From positions 1-50,740 of the forward strand of contig CAMLBO010000027.1 of NCBI GenBank assembly GCA_946478305.1: a DNA stretch of 50,740 nt, read 5' to 3'. A program made the translations under genes and the position numbers. This DNA comes from an uncultured Enterobacterales bacterium. GTDB taxonomy: Bacteria > Pseudomonadota > Gammaproteobacteria > Enterobacterales > Enterobacteriaceae. Below the pieces are notes generated by a model. It did not search any database, was not told the origin of the DNA, and saw only the letters and a list, made by a program, of their open reading frames with translations. Positions 1-8,663 of the stretch are shown piece after piece (position 1 is the stretch's first letter; each line of letters begins with the position of its first letter).

Positions 1-846
1 CAGTCCCCCGAGAAGATCATCGACAGATTCAGACTGCTTGGCAGCAGCAGCGGCTGCCGCTTTCTTGTCGGCGGCCGCTTTTTTCGCAGCCGCAGCAGCT
101 TCAGCTTTCTTCTCAGCAGCAGCATCGGCTTTAGCCTGCGCCGCCGCTGCGGCGGCAGCTTCTTTAGCTTCCGCAGCTGCCTGCTTTTTGGCTTCAGCAG
201 CCGCTTCTTTTTTCGCGTCCGCTTCAGCTTGTTTCTTGGCTGCTGCTGCCGCTGCGGCCTCAGCTTCAGCCTGTTTCTTCGCCTCAGTGGCGGCTTTCTT
301 CTGCGCATCCGCCGCAGTTTTCGCCGCTTTGTCCGCTTCAGCTTTCGCCTTAGCAGCCGCTTCAGCCTGAGCCTTCGCGGCCTCCGCTTTGGCTTTCGCC
401 GCTGCGTCTTCAGCTTGTTTTTGCTGTTCCTGCGCCTGTTTCTGCTGCTCGGCGGCTTGTTTTTGTTGCTTGGCTTCTTCCTGAGCCTGCTTGGCATCGT
501 CCTGTGCCTGCAAACGCTCTTTCTCTAATTCTTTCAGTCGTTGCTGCTCTGCTGCCTGCTTCTGCTGAAGTTCTTCAGCCTGCTGTTCAGACTTTTTCTG
601 ACGGGCTTGTGCGGCACGTTGAGCATCAGCGGATTGCTGCTGTTGCCGATTGTACTGATCAACCACCGCACTCGGATCCACCATCACAGCAGATATATCG
701 CTCCCGCCACCACCGCCACTCATGCTGGTATCTTCAGACAGCGAACCCCAGATCAACAGGGCTATTATGATGACATGCAGAACGACCGAAACAATAACGG
801 CGCGTTTGAGCTTAGCGTTTTGTTCAGTTGCAGTTGCCTTTACCAA
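1..846 (-). CDS. tolA: TolA, envelope-spanning Tol-Pal protein, N-terminal part (C-terminus outside window)
   Basis: TolA links the TolQ-TolR proton-driven motor of the inner membrane to TolB and Pal at the outer membrane, and takes part in outer-membrane constriction at division. The frame stays open from a TTG codon at 846 to base 1, giving 282 residues. It shows a short cytoplasmic head with the family start MVKAT, one membrane segment at about residues 16-35, a Gly-rich linker (GGGGGS), then a very long Gln/Glu/Ala/Lys-rich helix typical of TolA domain II. The C-terminal domain III that binds colicins, phage proteins and TolB lies off the window. A GGGA sequence eight bases before the TTG supports this start; no ATG or GTG nearer the family N-terminus exists in frame. 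The Ala/Lys repeats make the opposite strand appear open as Ala-rich frames, which are shadows. The gene follows tolR after an unusually structured 127-base gap. Confidence 0.93.
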   Translation of the reverse strand, partial: MVKATATEQNAKLKRAVIVSVVLHVIIIALLIWGSLSEDTSMSGGGGGSDISAVMVDPSAVVDQYNRQQQQSADAQRAAQARQKKSEQQAEELQQKQAAEQQRLKELEKERLQAQDDAKQAQEEAKQQKQAAEQQKQAQEQQKQAEDAAAKAKAEAAKAQAEAAAKAKAEADKAAKTAADAQKKAATEAKKQAEAEAAAAAAAKKQAEADAKKEAAAEAKKQAAAEAKEAAAAAAAQAKADAAAEKKAEAAAAAKKAAADKKAAAAAAAKQSESVDDLLGGL

Positions 847-874
847 AATAGATTTCCCAACACAGGATTGCCAA

Positions 875-947
875 AAACCCGGTTTTCTTCAGCGCCAGTT
901 ACTGTTATGCAAATAACTGTTTTATCAGGCCGGAAGAAGCCGGGTTT
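875..947 (-). repeat. Long inverted repeat between tolR and tolA
   Basis: Arms at 875-890 and 933-947 are complementary over about 15 bases (AAACCCGG core), and a second nested pair (CAGTTA near 896-901 with TAACTG near 914-919) lies inside. Read on the tolRA strand, the outer stem ends in a short T-run, so it resembles a weak attenuator or an mRNA-processing stem. No gene fits this gap. Confidence 0.6.
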
Positions 948-973
948 CCAATAAGTGTTACAAACGCCTATCG

Positions 974-1405
974 TCAGATAGGTTGTGTCATCAGGCCGAC
1001 AGATTTAACCCCTGCCTGATGCAGCATGTTAAGCGCTTTGATGATCTCATCATAAGGCACATCTTTTGCACCGCCGATCAGGAACACGGTCTTCGGATTG
1101 GCTTTAATACGGTTGGCGGCTTCCGCCACTACCTGCTGTTCCGGTAACTGTTCCATACGCTGATGATCCACCACGATGGTGTATTGACCTACGCCGGAAA
1201 CTTCCACAATGACCGGCGGATTATCATCGCTGGACACTGTTTTTGAGTCTGTCGCATCCGGAAGATCAACTTCCACGCTTTGCGTAATGATCGGCGCTGT
1301 CGCCATAAAAATCAGCAGCAGAACCAACAGCACGTCAAGCAGCGGAACGATGTTGATCTCCGACTTACCTTCGCGACGGTTACGACGACCTCGAACTCGA
1401 GCCAT
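974..1405 (-). CDS. tolR: TolR, Tol-Pal motor subunit
   Basis: TolR is an ExbD/MotB-like inner-membrane protein that, with TolQ, uses the proton gradient to energise TolA. The 143-residue product has the usual length (about 142). A basic cytoplasmic head is followed by a single membrane helix at about residues 21-42 that carries the proton-path aspartate, here Asp24 in PLLDVLLVL. The rest is a periplasmic domain ending in the conserved GLMTQPI. An SD-like GGGGG sits just upstream of the ATG. It begins 11 bases after tolQ, so the two are co-transcribed. Nothing in it looks damaged or unusual. Confidence 0.97.
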   Translation of the reverse strand: MARVRGRRNRREGKSEINIVPLLDVLLVLLLIFMATAPIITQSVEVDLPDATDSKTVSSDDNPPVIVEVSGVGQYTIVVDHQRMEQLPEQQVVAEAANRIKANPKTVFLIGGAKDVPYDEIIKALNMLHQAGVKSVGLMTQPI

Positions 1406-1416
1406 GCTATCCCCCT

Positions 1417-2106
1417 TTAGTTACTGCTGCTTTCGCGAGAGAAAGCCTGACGGTGCAGGATAGCCGTGAATTCTTCCATGAAGTTATCGTAATTTTGTTC
1501 GAGTTTGTTCACACGCTGGTTCAGACGGTTGTAAGCCATAACCGCAGGGATAGCGGCAAAAAGACCGATTGCAGTAGCAATCAAGGCTTCTGCAATACCA
1601 GGGGCAACCATCTGCAAGGTGGCCTGTTTTACAGAACCTAAGCCAATGAAGGCGTGCATGATGCCCCAGACCGTACCAAACAGACCGATGTACGGGCTGA
1701 TGGAACCGACGGTGCCGAGGAATGGAATGTGCATTTCAAGAGATTCCATCTCACGATTGAAAGAGATACGCATTGCACGGGAAGAACCTTCAATAACAGA
1801 CTCTGGCGCATGGCTGTTTGCGCGGTGCAAACGGGCGAACTCTTTGAAACCGGAATGGAAGATCTGTTCGGCGCCGGTGAGGTTCTCACGGCGGCCCTGG
1901 CTTTCCTGGTAGAGCCGTGACAGCTCAATACCGGACCAGAATTTATCTTCAAACGCTTCTGCCTCACGGGTGGCGGCATTCAGTACTTTCGTACGTTGAA
2001 TGATGATCGCCCAAGACGCGACAGAGAAGCACACCAGAATAAGCATAATCAGCTTAACCAGAATGCTGGCCTTTAAAAACAAATCAAGCATGTTCATGTC
2101 AGTCAC
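1417..2106 (-). CDS. tolQ: TolQ, Tol-Pal motor subunit
   Basis: TolQ is the three-helix inner-membrane subunit (MotA/TolQ/ExbB family) that forms the stator channel with TolR. The 229-residue product starts [10 protein letters not shown] and matches the family end to end. It has an N-terminal membrane helix at about residues 15-35, a large cytoplasmic loop, then the conserved helix pair around [19 protein letters not shown] and [15 protein letters not shown]. The start codon is GTG, overlapping the ybgC stop as GTGA (2103-2106), so translation is probably coupled to ybgC. This is the standard ybgC-tolQ-tolR-tolA order. Confidence 0.98.
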   Translation of the reverse strand: MTDMNMLDLFLKASILVKLIMLILVCFSVASWAIIIQRTKVLNAATREAEAFEDKFWSGIELSRLYQESQGRRENLTGAEQIFHSGFKEFARLHRANSHAPESVIEGSSRAMRISFNREMESLEMHIPFLGTVGSISPYIGLFGTVWGIMHAFIGLGSVKQATLQMVAPGIAEALIATAIGLFAAIPAVMAYNRLNQRVNKLEQNYDNFMEEFTAILHRQAFSRESSSN

Positions 2107-2507
2107 TGCTTAAACTCCGCGACAATAGACTTAGGAAGCGCTTTTGGCTTCATTTGGTTTGGATCGATACAAGCAATCAACACTTCTGCAGAACTCAGCA
2201 GGTTGCCACTTGCATCAAGAATTCGTTGTGCAAAGGTAAGGGAAGCCCCCCGGATAGACGTTATCTCACTTTGCACGTCAAGCAAGTCATCAAGACGAGC
2301 GGGAGCAAAGTATTCGACCGTCATGCGGCGGACAGCAAAAGCGACGTGTTCATCCAGCAACTGCTGCTGGTGAAAATTGCGTTGGCGCAACATCTCTGTG
2401 CGAGCCCTTTCAAAAAAGGCGACGTATCGGGCGTGGTAGACCACCCCTCCCGCGTCTGTGTCTTCGTAGTAGACACGAACCGGCCATCGGAACAACGAAT
2501 TACTCAC
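2103..2507 (-). CDS. ybgC: YbgC, acyl-CoA thioesterase of the tol-pal operon
   Basis: YbgC is a hot-dog-fold thioesterase that hydrolyses acyl-CoA (and in some reports acyl-ACP) and is linked to phospholipid metabolism next to Tol-Pal. The catalytic Asp18 is visible in [14 protein letters not shown] place the start at the GTG at 2507, which gives 134 residues, the same as the E. coli protein; the longer frame to a TTG at 2549 adds 14 residues with no family similarity. A GGGA lies six bases before the GTG. The stop overlaps tolQ by four bases. A terminator-like hairpin upstream separates it from the cyd operon, so it probably has its own promoter. Confidence 0.95.
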   Translation of the reverse strand: MSNSLFRWPVRVYYEDTDAGGVVYHARYVAFFERARTEMLRQRNFHQQQLLDEHVAFAVRRMTVEYFAPARLDDLLDVQSEITSIRGASLTFAQRILDASGNLLSSAEVLIACIDPNQMKPKALPKSIVAEFKQ

Positions 2508-2587
2508 TCTACATCCCGTAATGCAATTTGACGGGCCTACTATACGCAAGAGCTTTAGGGTTGGGAATGGGTTGCAAGACGAGAATG

Positions 2588-2616
2588 CAAATAATTATGG
2601 GCCTGAATGGCCCATA
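2588..2616 (-). terminator. Terminator-like hairpin between ybgE and ybgC
   Basis: An eight-base perfect stem (2596-2603 with 2609-2616, TATGGGCC) encloses a five-base loop and is followed on the minus strand by ATTATTT. The U-run is short, so termination after cydABX-ybgE may be partial. Confidence 0.55.
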
Positions 2617-2657
2617 GGAAAAGTCGTGTAAATATCTATCAATATTAGATAAACAAA

Positions 2658-2951
2658 CTAGCTAAAAAAGTAAAGAAGCCCTGCGATCAGGATAATCATC
2701 GCCGGTAGCGGAGAAAAGAACGCTTTCCATACAGACCGGTGAGGACGAAATCCAAAGCCATGAATCAATCCGGTGCAAACCGCCCAAATCAGAATGATCC
2801 CATGCCAGACTTCCAGCTTGCTGGTAGACGATGCAAACTGAGCGGGCTGCCAGAACACACAGCCCGCTAATACCAGCGCCATGACCAGTGAAAGGGCCCG
2901 CAAGGGGCCCTTGTCGGTAACGGCATACAGTTTATCCGCGAGCAAACTCAT
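2658..2951 (-). CDS. ybgE: YbgE, cyd-operon membrane protein
   Basis: YbgE is a small inner-membrane protein encoded at the end of the cytochrome bd operon; its exact role is not settled. The 97-residue product has the same length as in E. coli. It has three hydrophobic segments (about residues 18-35, 47-66 and 76-96), conserved LEVWHG and GFRPH motifs, and an aromatic C-terminus. Its ATG shares one base with the cydX stop (TAATG at 2949-2953), so it is translationally coupled to cydX. Nothing suggests a different function from its neighbours in the oxidase operon. Confidence 0.94.
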   Translation of the reverse strand: MSLLADKLYAVTDKGPLRALSLVMALVLAGCVFWQPAQFASSTSKLEVWHGIILIWAVCTGLIHGFGFRPHRSVWKAFFSPLPAMIILIAGLLYFFS

Positions 2952-3070
2952 TATTGCCCATCTTTTGCTGCAGCATTTTTGTTCGCTTCAACGTTCTCGA
3001 ACGCCAACGCAGTGATAATACCGAACGAACAAGCCAGCAGCGTTCCGAGGATCCAGGCAAAATACCACAT
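2951..3070 (-). CDS. cydX: CydX, small subunit of cytochrome bd-I oxidase
   Basis: CydX is a single-helix subunit needed for stability and full activity of the bd-I oxidase. Translation on the minus strand from the ATG at 3070 gives 39 residues starting MWYFAWILGTLLACSFG, the family signature, with one membrane helix and a polar Ala/Lys tail. The E. coli protein is 37 residues. A GGGAG ribosome site lies about eight bases before the ATG. The gene lies 27 bases after cydB and overlaps ybgE by one base. It is easily missed by gene callers because of its size. Confidence 0.96.
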   Translation of the reverse strand: MWYFAWILGTLLACSFGIITALAFENVEANKNAAAKDGQ

Positions 3071-3097
3071 AGTGTTATCTCCCGTTCAGATGAACGA

Positions 3098-4237
3098 TTA
3101 GTACAAAGAGTGTTTGTTGTTTTCGATGTAAGTTTTGTCGAGACGACCAAACATCTTGTAATACGCCCAACTGGTGTAGATAAGGATAATCGGCACGAAA
3201 ATACAGGCAACAACGGTCATCACTCTTAAGGTCAGCAGGCTGGAGGTCGCATCCCACATCGTCAGACTGGCATCAGGCGTAGTGCTTGATGGCATGACGA
3301 ACGGGAACATGGTGATACCCGCAGTCAGGATCACACAGGCAATGGTCAGTGAAGAAGACACAAATGCCAGCGCCGCTTTATTAAGACGTGAGAACAGAAT
3401 GGTCAGCAGTGGCAGAACCACACCCAATGCCGGAATAGCCCACAGGCCTGGTATCTTCTCGAAGTTAGCCAGCCATGCGCCTGCTACATGCGATACTGTT
3501 TTGCGCAGTGGATCTGACGGACCCGCGTGATCCATTACTGAAGTCACCGTGAAGCCATCAATTCCTTTCACTAACCAGATACCCGCCAGCAGGAAACACA
3601 CCATCATCACCAGCGCAGAAATCTGAGATGCCACACGGGTACGTAAGTGCAACTCACCCACGGTACGCATTTGCAGATAGGTCGCACCCTGAGTAATCAG
3701 CATAGTCAGGCTGACCAGCCCCGCCAGAATACCGTAAGGATTCAGCAGTTGTAACAGGTTGCCGGTGTAGAACAGACGCTGATCCATATCAATATGGAAA
3801 GGAACGCCTAACAGCAAGTTACCGAATGCGACACCGAATACCAGGGCAGGTACGAAGCTACCAATGGAGATGCCCCAGTCCCACATGCCACGCCAGCGTG
3901 GACTTTCCAGTTTTGAACGGTAGTCAAATCCTAATGGGCGGAAGAACAACGCACACAAGACCAGAATCATTGCCGCGTAGAACCCGGAAAATGCCGCAGC
4001 ATAGACCTGTGGCCAGGCGGCAAACAGCGCGCCGCCTGCGGTGATGAGCCAGACCTGGTTACCATCCCAATGTGGTGCGATAGCGTTGATCATTACACGG
4101 CGGTCAGTGTCGGTTTTCCCGATGATCCGCAATAGAATGCCCACGCCCATATCAAAACCATCGGTGACTGCGAAGCCGATAAACAGCACGCCAATCAGCA
4201 CCCACCAGATGAACCGTAGCGATTCATAATCAAACAT
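3098..4237 (-). CDS. cydB: CydB, cytochrome bd-I ubiquinol oxidase subunit II
   Basis: Subunit II of the high-affinity quinol oxidase that reduces oxygen to water at low oxygen tension. The 379-residue product equals the E. coli length and begins MFDYESLRFIWWVLIGVLF. Eight to nine membrane helices are apparent, with conserved GFDMGVGIL and APHWDGNQVWL motifs near the N-terminus. A strong AAGGGAG ribosome site precedes the ATG, 14 bases after the cydA stop. Operon order cydA-cydB-cydX-ybgE is standard. Confidence 0.98.
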   Translation of the reverse strand: MFDYESLRFIWWVLIGVLFIGFAVTDGFDMGVGILLRIIGKTDTDRRVMINAIAPHWDGNQVWLITAGGALFAAWPQVYAAAFSGFYAAMILVLCALFFRPLGFDYRSKLESPRWRGMWDWGISIGSFVPALVFGVAFGNLLLGVPFHIDMDQRLFYTGNLLQLLNPYGILAGLVSLTMLITQGATYLQMRTVGELHLRTRVASQISALVMMVCFLLAGIWLVKGIDGFTVTSVMDHAGPSDPLRKTVSHVAGAWLANFEKIPGLWAIPALGVVLPLLTILFSRLNKAALAFVSSSLTIACVILTAGITMFPFVMPSSTTPDASLTMWDATSSLLTLRVMTVVACIFVPIILIYTSWAYYKMFGRLDKTYIENNKHSLY

Positions 4238-4251
4238 AATTGGACTCCCTT

Positions 4252-5820
4252 TTACCGAGTTTGCTCAAGTGGTGCTGGAGTTTGTTCAAAATGATAGCGG
4301 CCAGTTTTCAGGCTACTTGGCCCCAGGCGGGCAAACTTGAACATCAGGAACATCTCAGCGATCAGGAACAGGGTATACAAGCCGCAGATCAGAATCATCG
4401 ACGACAGAACATCACCTACAGTCAGCGAGGAGTGCGCAATGGCCGTCGGTAATACTTCACCGATTGCCCATGGTTGACGGCCATACTCCGCAACAAACCA
4501 TCCAGCTTCGACTGCAATCCACGGTAATGGCAGGCCCCAGAGTGCGGCGCGATGCAACCAGCGTTTTTGTCCAATTTTACCGCGAAGAACGGCAAAGAAT
4601 GACAGACCAATGATCACCAGCATCAGGATGCCGCAGGCAACCATGATACGGAAGGCGAAGTACAGTGGCAGAACGCGAGGAATAGAATCTTTGGTCGCTT
4701 TCTGAATCTGCACATCCGTCGCATCAGCAACGTTATCGGTATAACGTTTCAGCAACAGACCGTAGCCCAGATCCTGCTTGGTGCTTTCGAAATCGGTGCG
4801 TACTTGCGGGTCTTTGTTACCCGAACGCAGCTCTTCCAACAAGGTGTAAGCTTTCATCCCGTTGCGAATACGCACTTCATGTTGCGCCATCAGCTCTTTC
4901 AGGCCTATGACTGGTGTATCAACAGAACGAGTAGCAATCAGGCCAAGCAGATAGGGAATTTGAATAGAATATTCGTTTTCCATCTTCTCCTGATTTGGCA
5001 TGCCAAAGAGAGTAAAGCTGGCCGGTGCTGGCTGGGTTTCCCATTCTGCTTCAATGGCTGCCAGTTTGGTTTTCTGTACGTCACCCATTTCGTAACCGGA
5101 TTCATCACCCAGCACAATAACAGACAACACAGCCGCCAGACCGAAGCTTGCCGCGATGGCAAATGAACGCTTGGCGAAGCCAATATCACGCCCTTTCAGC
5201 AAGTAGTAAGAGCTAATGGCCAGAACAAACATCGCGCCGGTGACATAACCTGCTGCCACGGTGTGAACGAATTTCACCTGCGCAACCGGGTTAAGGACCA
5301 GCTCGGAGAAGCTGACCATTTCCATACGCATGGTTTCGAAATTGAAGTCCGAGGCAATCGGGTTTTGCATCCAGCCATTGGCGACCAGGATCCAGAGTGC
5401 AGATAAGTTAGAACCGAGGGCAACAAACCAGGTCACCGTCATGTGCTGAACTTTCGATAAACGATCCCAACCAAAGAAGAATAAGCCGACTAAGGTGGAT
5501 TCCAGGAAGAACGCCATCAAACCTTCGATGGCCAGAGGGGCCCCAAAGATATCACCGACGTAATGTGAGAAATATGACCAGTTAGTCCCGAACTGGAATT
5601 CCATGGTCAAACCCGTGGCCACACCCAGTGCAAAGTTAACTGCAAATAACTTGCCCCAGAATTTGGTCATATCTTTATAGATTTGTTTGCCGGTAAGGAC
5701 ATATACCGTTTCCATAATGGCCAACAAGAACGCCATACCGAGCGTTAATGGGACAAACAGGAAATGGTACATGGCCGTTAAAGCAAACTGTAAACGCGAC
5801 AGTTCAACGATATCAAACAT
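4252..5820 (-). CDS. cydA: CydA, cytochrome bd-I ubiquinol oxidase subunit I
   Basis: Subunit I carries the three hemes and the quinol site of the bd-I oxidase. I take the internal ATG at 5820 ([12 protein letters not shown]), giving 522 residues as in E. coli; the frame opens 11 codons earlier but those residues are not family-like, and GAGGAGCAAGGGG sits just before this ATG. Heme ligands fall at the expected places: His19 (AMYHF), His186 (FVHTVAAGY) and Met393 (FRIMVACG). The extended periplasmic Q-loop between about residues 250 and 380 marks the long-Q-loop class. The very long upstream region contains ArcA- and FNR-like sequences. Confidence 0.97.
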   Translation of the reverse strand: MFDIVELSRLQFALTAMYHFLFVPLTLGMAFLLAIMETVYVLTGKQIYKDMTKFWGKLFAVNFALGVATGLTMEFQFGTNWSYFSHYVGDIFGAPLAIEGLMAFFLESTLVGLFFFGWDRLSKVQHMTVTWFVALGSNLSALWILVANGWMQNPIASDFNFETMRMEMVSFSELVLNPVAQVKFVHTVAAGYVTGAMFVLAISSYYLLKGRDIGFAKRSFAIAASFGLAAVLSVIVLGDESGYEMGDVQKTKLAAIEAEWETQPAPASFTLFGMPNQEKMENEYSIQIPYLLGLIATRSVDTPVIGLKELMAQHEVRIRNGMKAYTLLEELRSGNKDPQVRTDFESTKQDLGYGLLLKRYTDNVADATDVQIQKATKDSIPRVLPLYFAFRIMVACGILMLVIIGLSFFAVLRGKIGQKRWLHRAALWGLPLPWIAVEAGWFVAEYGRQPWAIGEVLPTAIAHSSLTVGDVLSSMILICGLYTLFLIAEMFLMFKFARLGPSSLKTGRYHFEQTPAPLEQTR

Positions 5821-6474
5821 CTTGACCCCTTGCTCCTCGGAGGAAAACTCCAACTTGCGACTCTCTGACGAACCGATTGCCGGAACGCCTCATGACTTCC
5901 ACTTTCAAAAACCAGCTAAAATTAATAAAACCCGTCTTGAAACGCTTTTCACTCCCCCTTGAGAAGGTGAAATGCGTACCCCCCCAACCTCACTTCGTAC
6001 GGACGCAGGAAAACTGCCAGGCAAGCCGCAGCGAACGGTAGTAAGGATCGGGAAAAATTAACAACTTTAGACCTGTTTTAGGTGACTCGTGCTACAGGTT
6101 CATAATGTTACGCCACTAATCCCACACAATAAATAGGTTTTTGCGTGACCGAAATCCGATTTCCATCTACAGGTCAATTAGCAGCCAGATCACTCTCAAC
6201 CCATTAAATTGATCTGCAGCAATTTAAGCCTATCTTGCTGTTTATTTCTATAAAGTTTTTACGCTTTCTACAAAAAATCCGAAACGATGTTAATTATTGG
6301 TTTCAAACGGTTTTATCGAAAGATTCACTGTTAATTTATTGTGTAAATAAAGTGAATTTAATATCACTATCGATACGTAATAATACCAACCATTAACTTT
6401 CCATTTCCTTTGTACACTTAATGCGTTGTTAAGCGTTTTGATTAAGGTGAGGTATTGTTAAATATTATAGCAGC
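5821..6474 (-). promoter_or_regulatory. Regulatory region of the cyd operon (no gene)
   Basis: This 650-base gap between cydA and the end of sucD has no credible reading frame. ArcA-like boxes (TGTTAATTATT at 6288-6298, TGTTAATTTATT at 6329-6340, and TTGTTAAAT near 6456) and an FNR-like site (TTGAT-N4-AGCAA, 6209-6222) lie in an AT-rich block. In E. coli, ArcA activates and FNR represses cydAB from an equally long upstream region, so the same control is likely. I could not fix a start site. Confidence 0.5.
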
Positions 6475-6504
6475 AATAAAAAAGGTCACCCGCAGGTGAC
6501 CTTT
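6475..6504 (-). terminator. Intrinsic terminator of the sdh-suc operon
   Basis: A perfect ten-base stem (6481-6490 with 6495-6504, AAAGGTCACC) with a four-base loop is followed on the minus strand by a run of six T residues. It lies 28 bases after the sucD stop and ends the long TCA-cycle transcript. A Hfq-type 3' end with this shape could also release a 3'UTR small RNA. Confidence 0.92.
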
Positions 6505-6532
6505 CAAGATTAAAAAATAATAGCTGATTATT

Positions 6533-7405
6533 TTATTGTGGCAGAACCGCTTTTACCGCATCACCGATATCAGCCAGGCTGCGTACGGTCTTCACGCCTG
6601 CGGCTTCCAGCGCAGCAAACTTGTCATCAGCGGTACCTTTACCACCAGCAATGATGGCGCCTGCATGGCCCATACGTTTGCCTTTAGGCGCGGTTACGCC
6701 CGCGATATACCCTACAACAGGCTTGGTAACGTGAGCTTTGATGTAAGCAGCGGCTTCTTCTTCCGCATTACCACCGATCTCACCGATCATCACAATCACT
6801 TCAGTCTGTGGGTCTTCCTGGAACAGCTTCAGAATGTCGATGAAGTTTGATCCTGGAATCGGGTCACCACCAATACCAACGCAGCTTGACTGGCCAAAAC
6901 CATTGTCAGTTGTCTGTTTGACGGCTTCATACGTCAGGGTACCGGAACGGGAAACGATGCCCACTTTGCCTGGCTTGTGGATATGGCCTGGCATGATGCC
7001 GATTTTGCATTCACCCGGAGTGATCACGCCCGGACAGTTTGGCCCGATCATCACCACGTCGGTTTGCTCAAGCTTGGCCTTCACGATCAACATATCCAGC
7101 GTTGGGATGCCTTCAGTGATACAGATGATCAGTTTGATGCCTGCATCGATGGCTTCCAGGATCGAGTCTTTACAGAAAGGAGCTGGAACATAAATGACGG
7201 ATGCCGTTGCACCGGTGGTTTCCACCGCTTCACGTACAGTGTTGAACACGGGTAGGCCAAGGTGCTGTGTACCGCCCTTACCTGGCGTTACGCCGCCAAC
7301 CATTTTCGTGCCGTAAGCAATCGCTTGTTCAGAGTGGAAAGTACCCTGGCTGCCGGTGAAACCCTGGCAAATCACTTTGGTGTTTTTGTTGATTAAAATC
7401 GACAT
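6533..7405 (-). CDS. sucD: SucD, succinyl-CoA synthetase alpha subunit
   Basis: The alpha subunit binds CoA and carries the phosphohistidine during conversion of succinyl-CoA and ADP to succinate and ATP in the TCA cycle. The product has 290 residues (E. coli 289). A Rossmann-type CoA-binding domain begins at [14 protein letters not shown]; the phosphorylated residue is His247 in [12 protein letters not shown]. The ATG shares one base with the sucC stop (TAATG at 7403-7407), so the alpha and beta subunits are translationally coupled. It is the last gene before the operon terminator. Confidence 0.98.
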   Translation of the reverse strand: MSILINKNTKVICQGFTGSQGTFHSEQAIAYGTKMVGGVTPGKGGTQHLGLPVFNTVREAVETTGATASVIYVPAPFCKDSILEAIDAGIKLIICITEGIPTLDMLIVKAKLEQTDVVMIGPNCPGVITPGECKIGIMPGHIHKPGKVGIVSRSGTLTYEAVKQTTDNGFGQSSCVGIGGDPIPGSNFIDILKLFQEDPQTEVIVMIGEIGGNAEEEAAAYIKAHVTKPVVGYIAGVTAPKGKRMGHAGAIIAGGKGTADDKFAALEAAGVKTVRSLADIGDAVKAVLPQ

Positions 7406-8571
7406 TATTTCCCCTCCACTGCCGCGACGACTTGTTGAGCCGCATTGGTCAGGCTGGTCGCTGCAATGATGTTCAAACCGCTGTCTGCCAGTTTTTTGGC
7501 ACCCAGCTCGGCATTGTTACCTTCAAGACGCACTACTACTGGCACGTTGACGCCCACTTCTGCTACCGCGCCGATAATACCGTCAGCAATCAGGTCGCAG
7601 CGAACGATGCCGCCGAAGATATTCACGAAGACCGCTTTCACTTTTTCGTCAGACAGAATGATTTTGAACGCTTCTGTGACACGCTCTTTGGTTGCGCCAC
7701 CACCGACGTCGAGGAAGTTAGCCGGTTCGCCACCGTGTAGTTTCACGATGTCCATGGTGCCCATTGCCAGACCGGCACCGTTCACCATGCAACCAATGTT
7801 GCCGTCGAGCGCAACATAGTTCAATTCCCACTGCGCAGCCTGAGATTCACGCGCGTCTTCCTGGCTGTGGTCACGCATTTCGCGCAGTTCTGGTTGACGG
7901 AACAAGGCATTACCGTCTGCACCCAGTTTGCCATCGAGGCAAATCAGGTCACCCGCGGTAGTCACTACCAGTGGGTTAATTTCGATCAGCGCCAGATCAC
8001 GCTCAAGGAAGATAGTCGCCAGCCCCATGAAGATCTTGGTGAACTGCTGAACTTGCTTGCCGGTCAGACCCAGTTTGAAAGCCAGTTCGCGGCCTTGATA
8101 TGGCTGTGGACCCGCCAGAGGATCCAGCGCGACTTTGTGGATCAGGTGTGGCGTTTCTTCGGCCACTTTCTCAATTTCCACGCCGCCTTCAGTAGACGCC
8201 ATGAAAACTACGCGACGTGAGCTGCGGTCAACCACGGCGCCAAGATACAGTTCTTTGTCGATGTCAGTCGCTGCTTCAACCAGGATCTGGTTTACCGGCT
8301 GGCCGTGTGCATCCGTCTGATATGTTACCAGACGTTTACCCAACCAGTTTTCAGCGAAAGCACGGATCTCTTCTTTGCTTTTAACCACTTTCACGCCGCC
8401 CGCTTTACCGCGGCCACCGGCATGAACCTGACATTTTACCACCCACGGACCCGCACCGATTTTCGATGCCGCTTCTTCCGCTTCACGCGGAGTGGAACAG
8501 GCAAAGCCTGATGGTGCAGGCAGGCCGTAGCGCAGGAACAGCTGTTTCGCCTGATACTCGTGTAAATTCAT
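7405..8571 (-). CDS. sucC: SucC, succinyl-CoA synthetase beta subunit
   Basis: The beta subunit holds the ATP-grasp nucleotide site and the succinate site of succinyl-CoA synthetase. The product has 388 residues, identical in length to E. coli, starting [12 protein letters not shown]. The ATP-grasp fold covers about residues 1-240, followed by the CoA-ligase domain with [15 protein letters not shown] and [10 protein letters not shown]. It lies 92 bases after sucB, with a stable hairpin in that gap, and overlaps sucD by one base. Confidence 0.98.
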   Translation of the reverse strand: MNLHEYQAKQLFLRYGLPAPSGFACSTPREAEEAASKIGAGPWVVKCQVHAGGRGKAGGVKVVKSKEEIRAFAENWLGKRLVTYQTDAHGQPVNQILVEAATDIDKELYLGAVVDRSSRRVVFMASTEGGVEIEKVAEETPHLIHKVALDPLAGPQPYQGRELAFKLGLTGKQVQQFTKIFMGLATIFLERDLALIEINPLVVTTAGDLICLDGKLGADGNALFRQPELREMRDHSQEDARESQAAQWELNYVALDGNIGCMVNGAGLAMGTMDIVKLHGGEPANFLDVGGGATKERVTEAFKIILSDEKVKAVFVNIFGGIVRCDLIADGIIGAVAEVGVNVPVVVRLEGNNAELGAKKLADSGLNIIAATSLTNAAQQVVAAVEGK

Positions 8572-8607
8572 GATGTTCTATCCATTCTTAGTAGGAAGGC
8601 ATATCAG

Positions 8608-8625
8608 GGCACGGGGAGCCGTGCC
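8608..8625 (-). other. Intercistronic hairpin between sucB and sucC
   Basis: Seven-base perfect stem GGCACGG/CCGTGCC around a four-base loop, without a following T-run. It is more likely an mRNA-stability or processing stem than a terminator, since sucCD must be read through. Confidence 0.5.
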
Positions 8626-8663
8626 TCAGATTTTAACGATCTCTTTTGCTCGAAGCGTCAGGA

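Noticed and set aside
38-528. Ala-rich and Phe/Leu-rich plus-strand open frames
   Set aside because: They are reverse-strand shadows of the Ala/Lys/Gln repeats of tolA and have no ribosome site or family.
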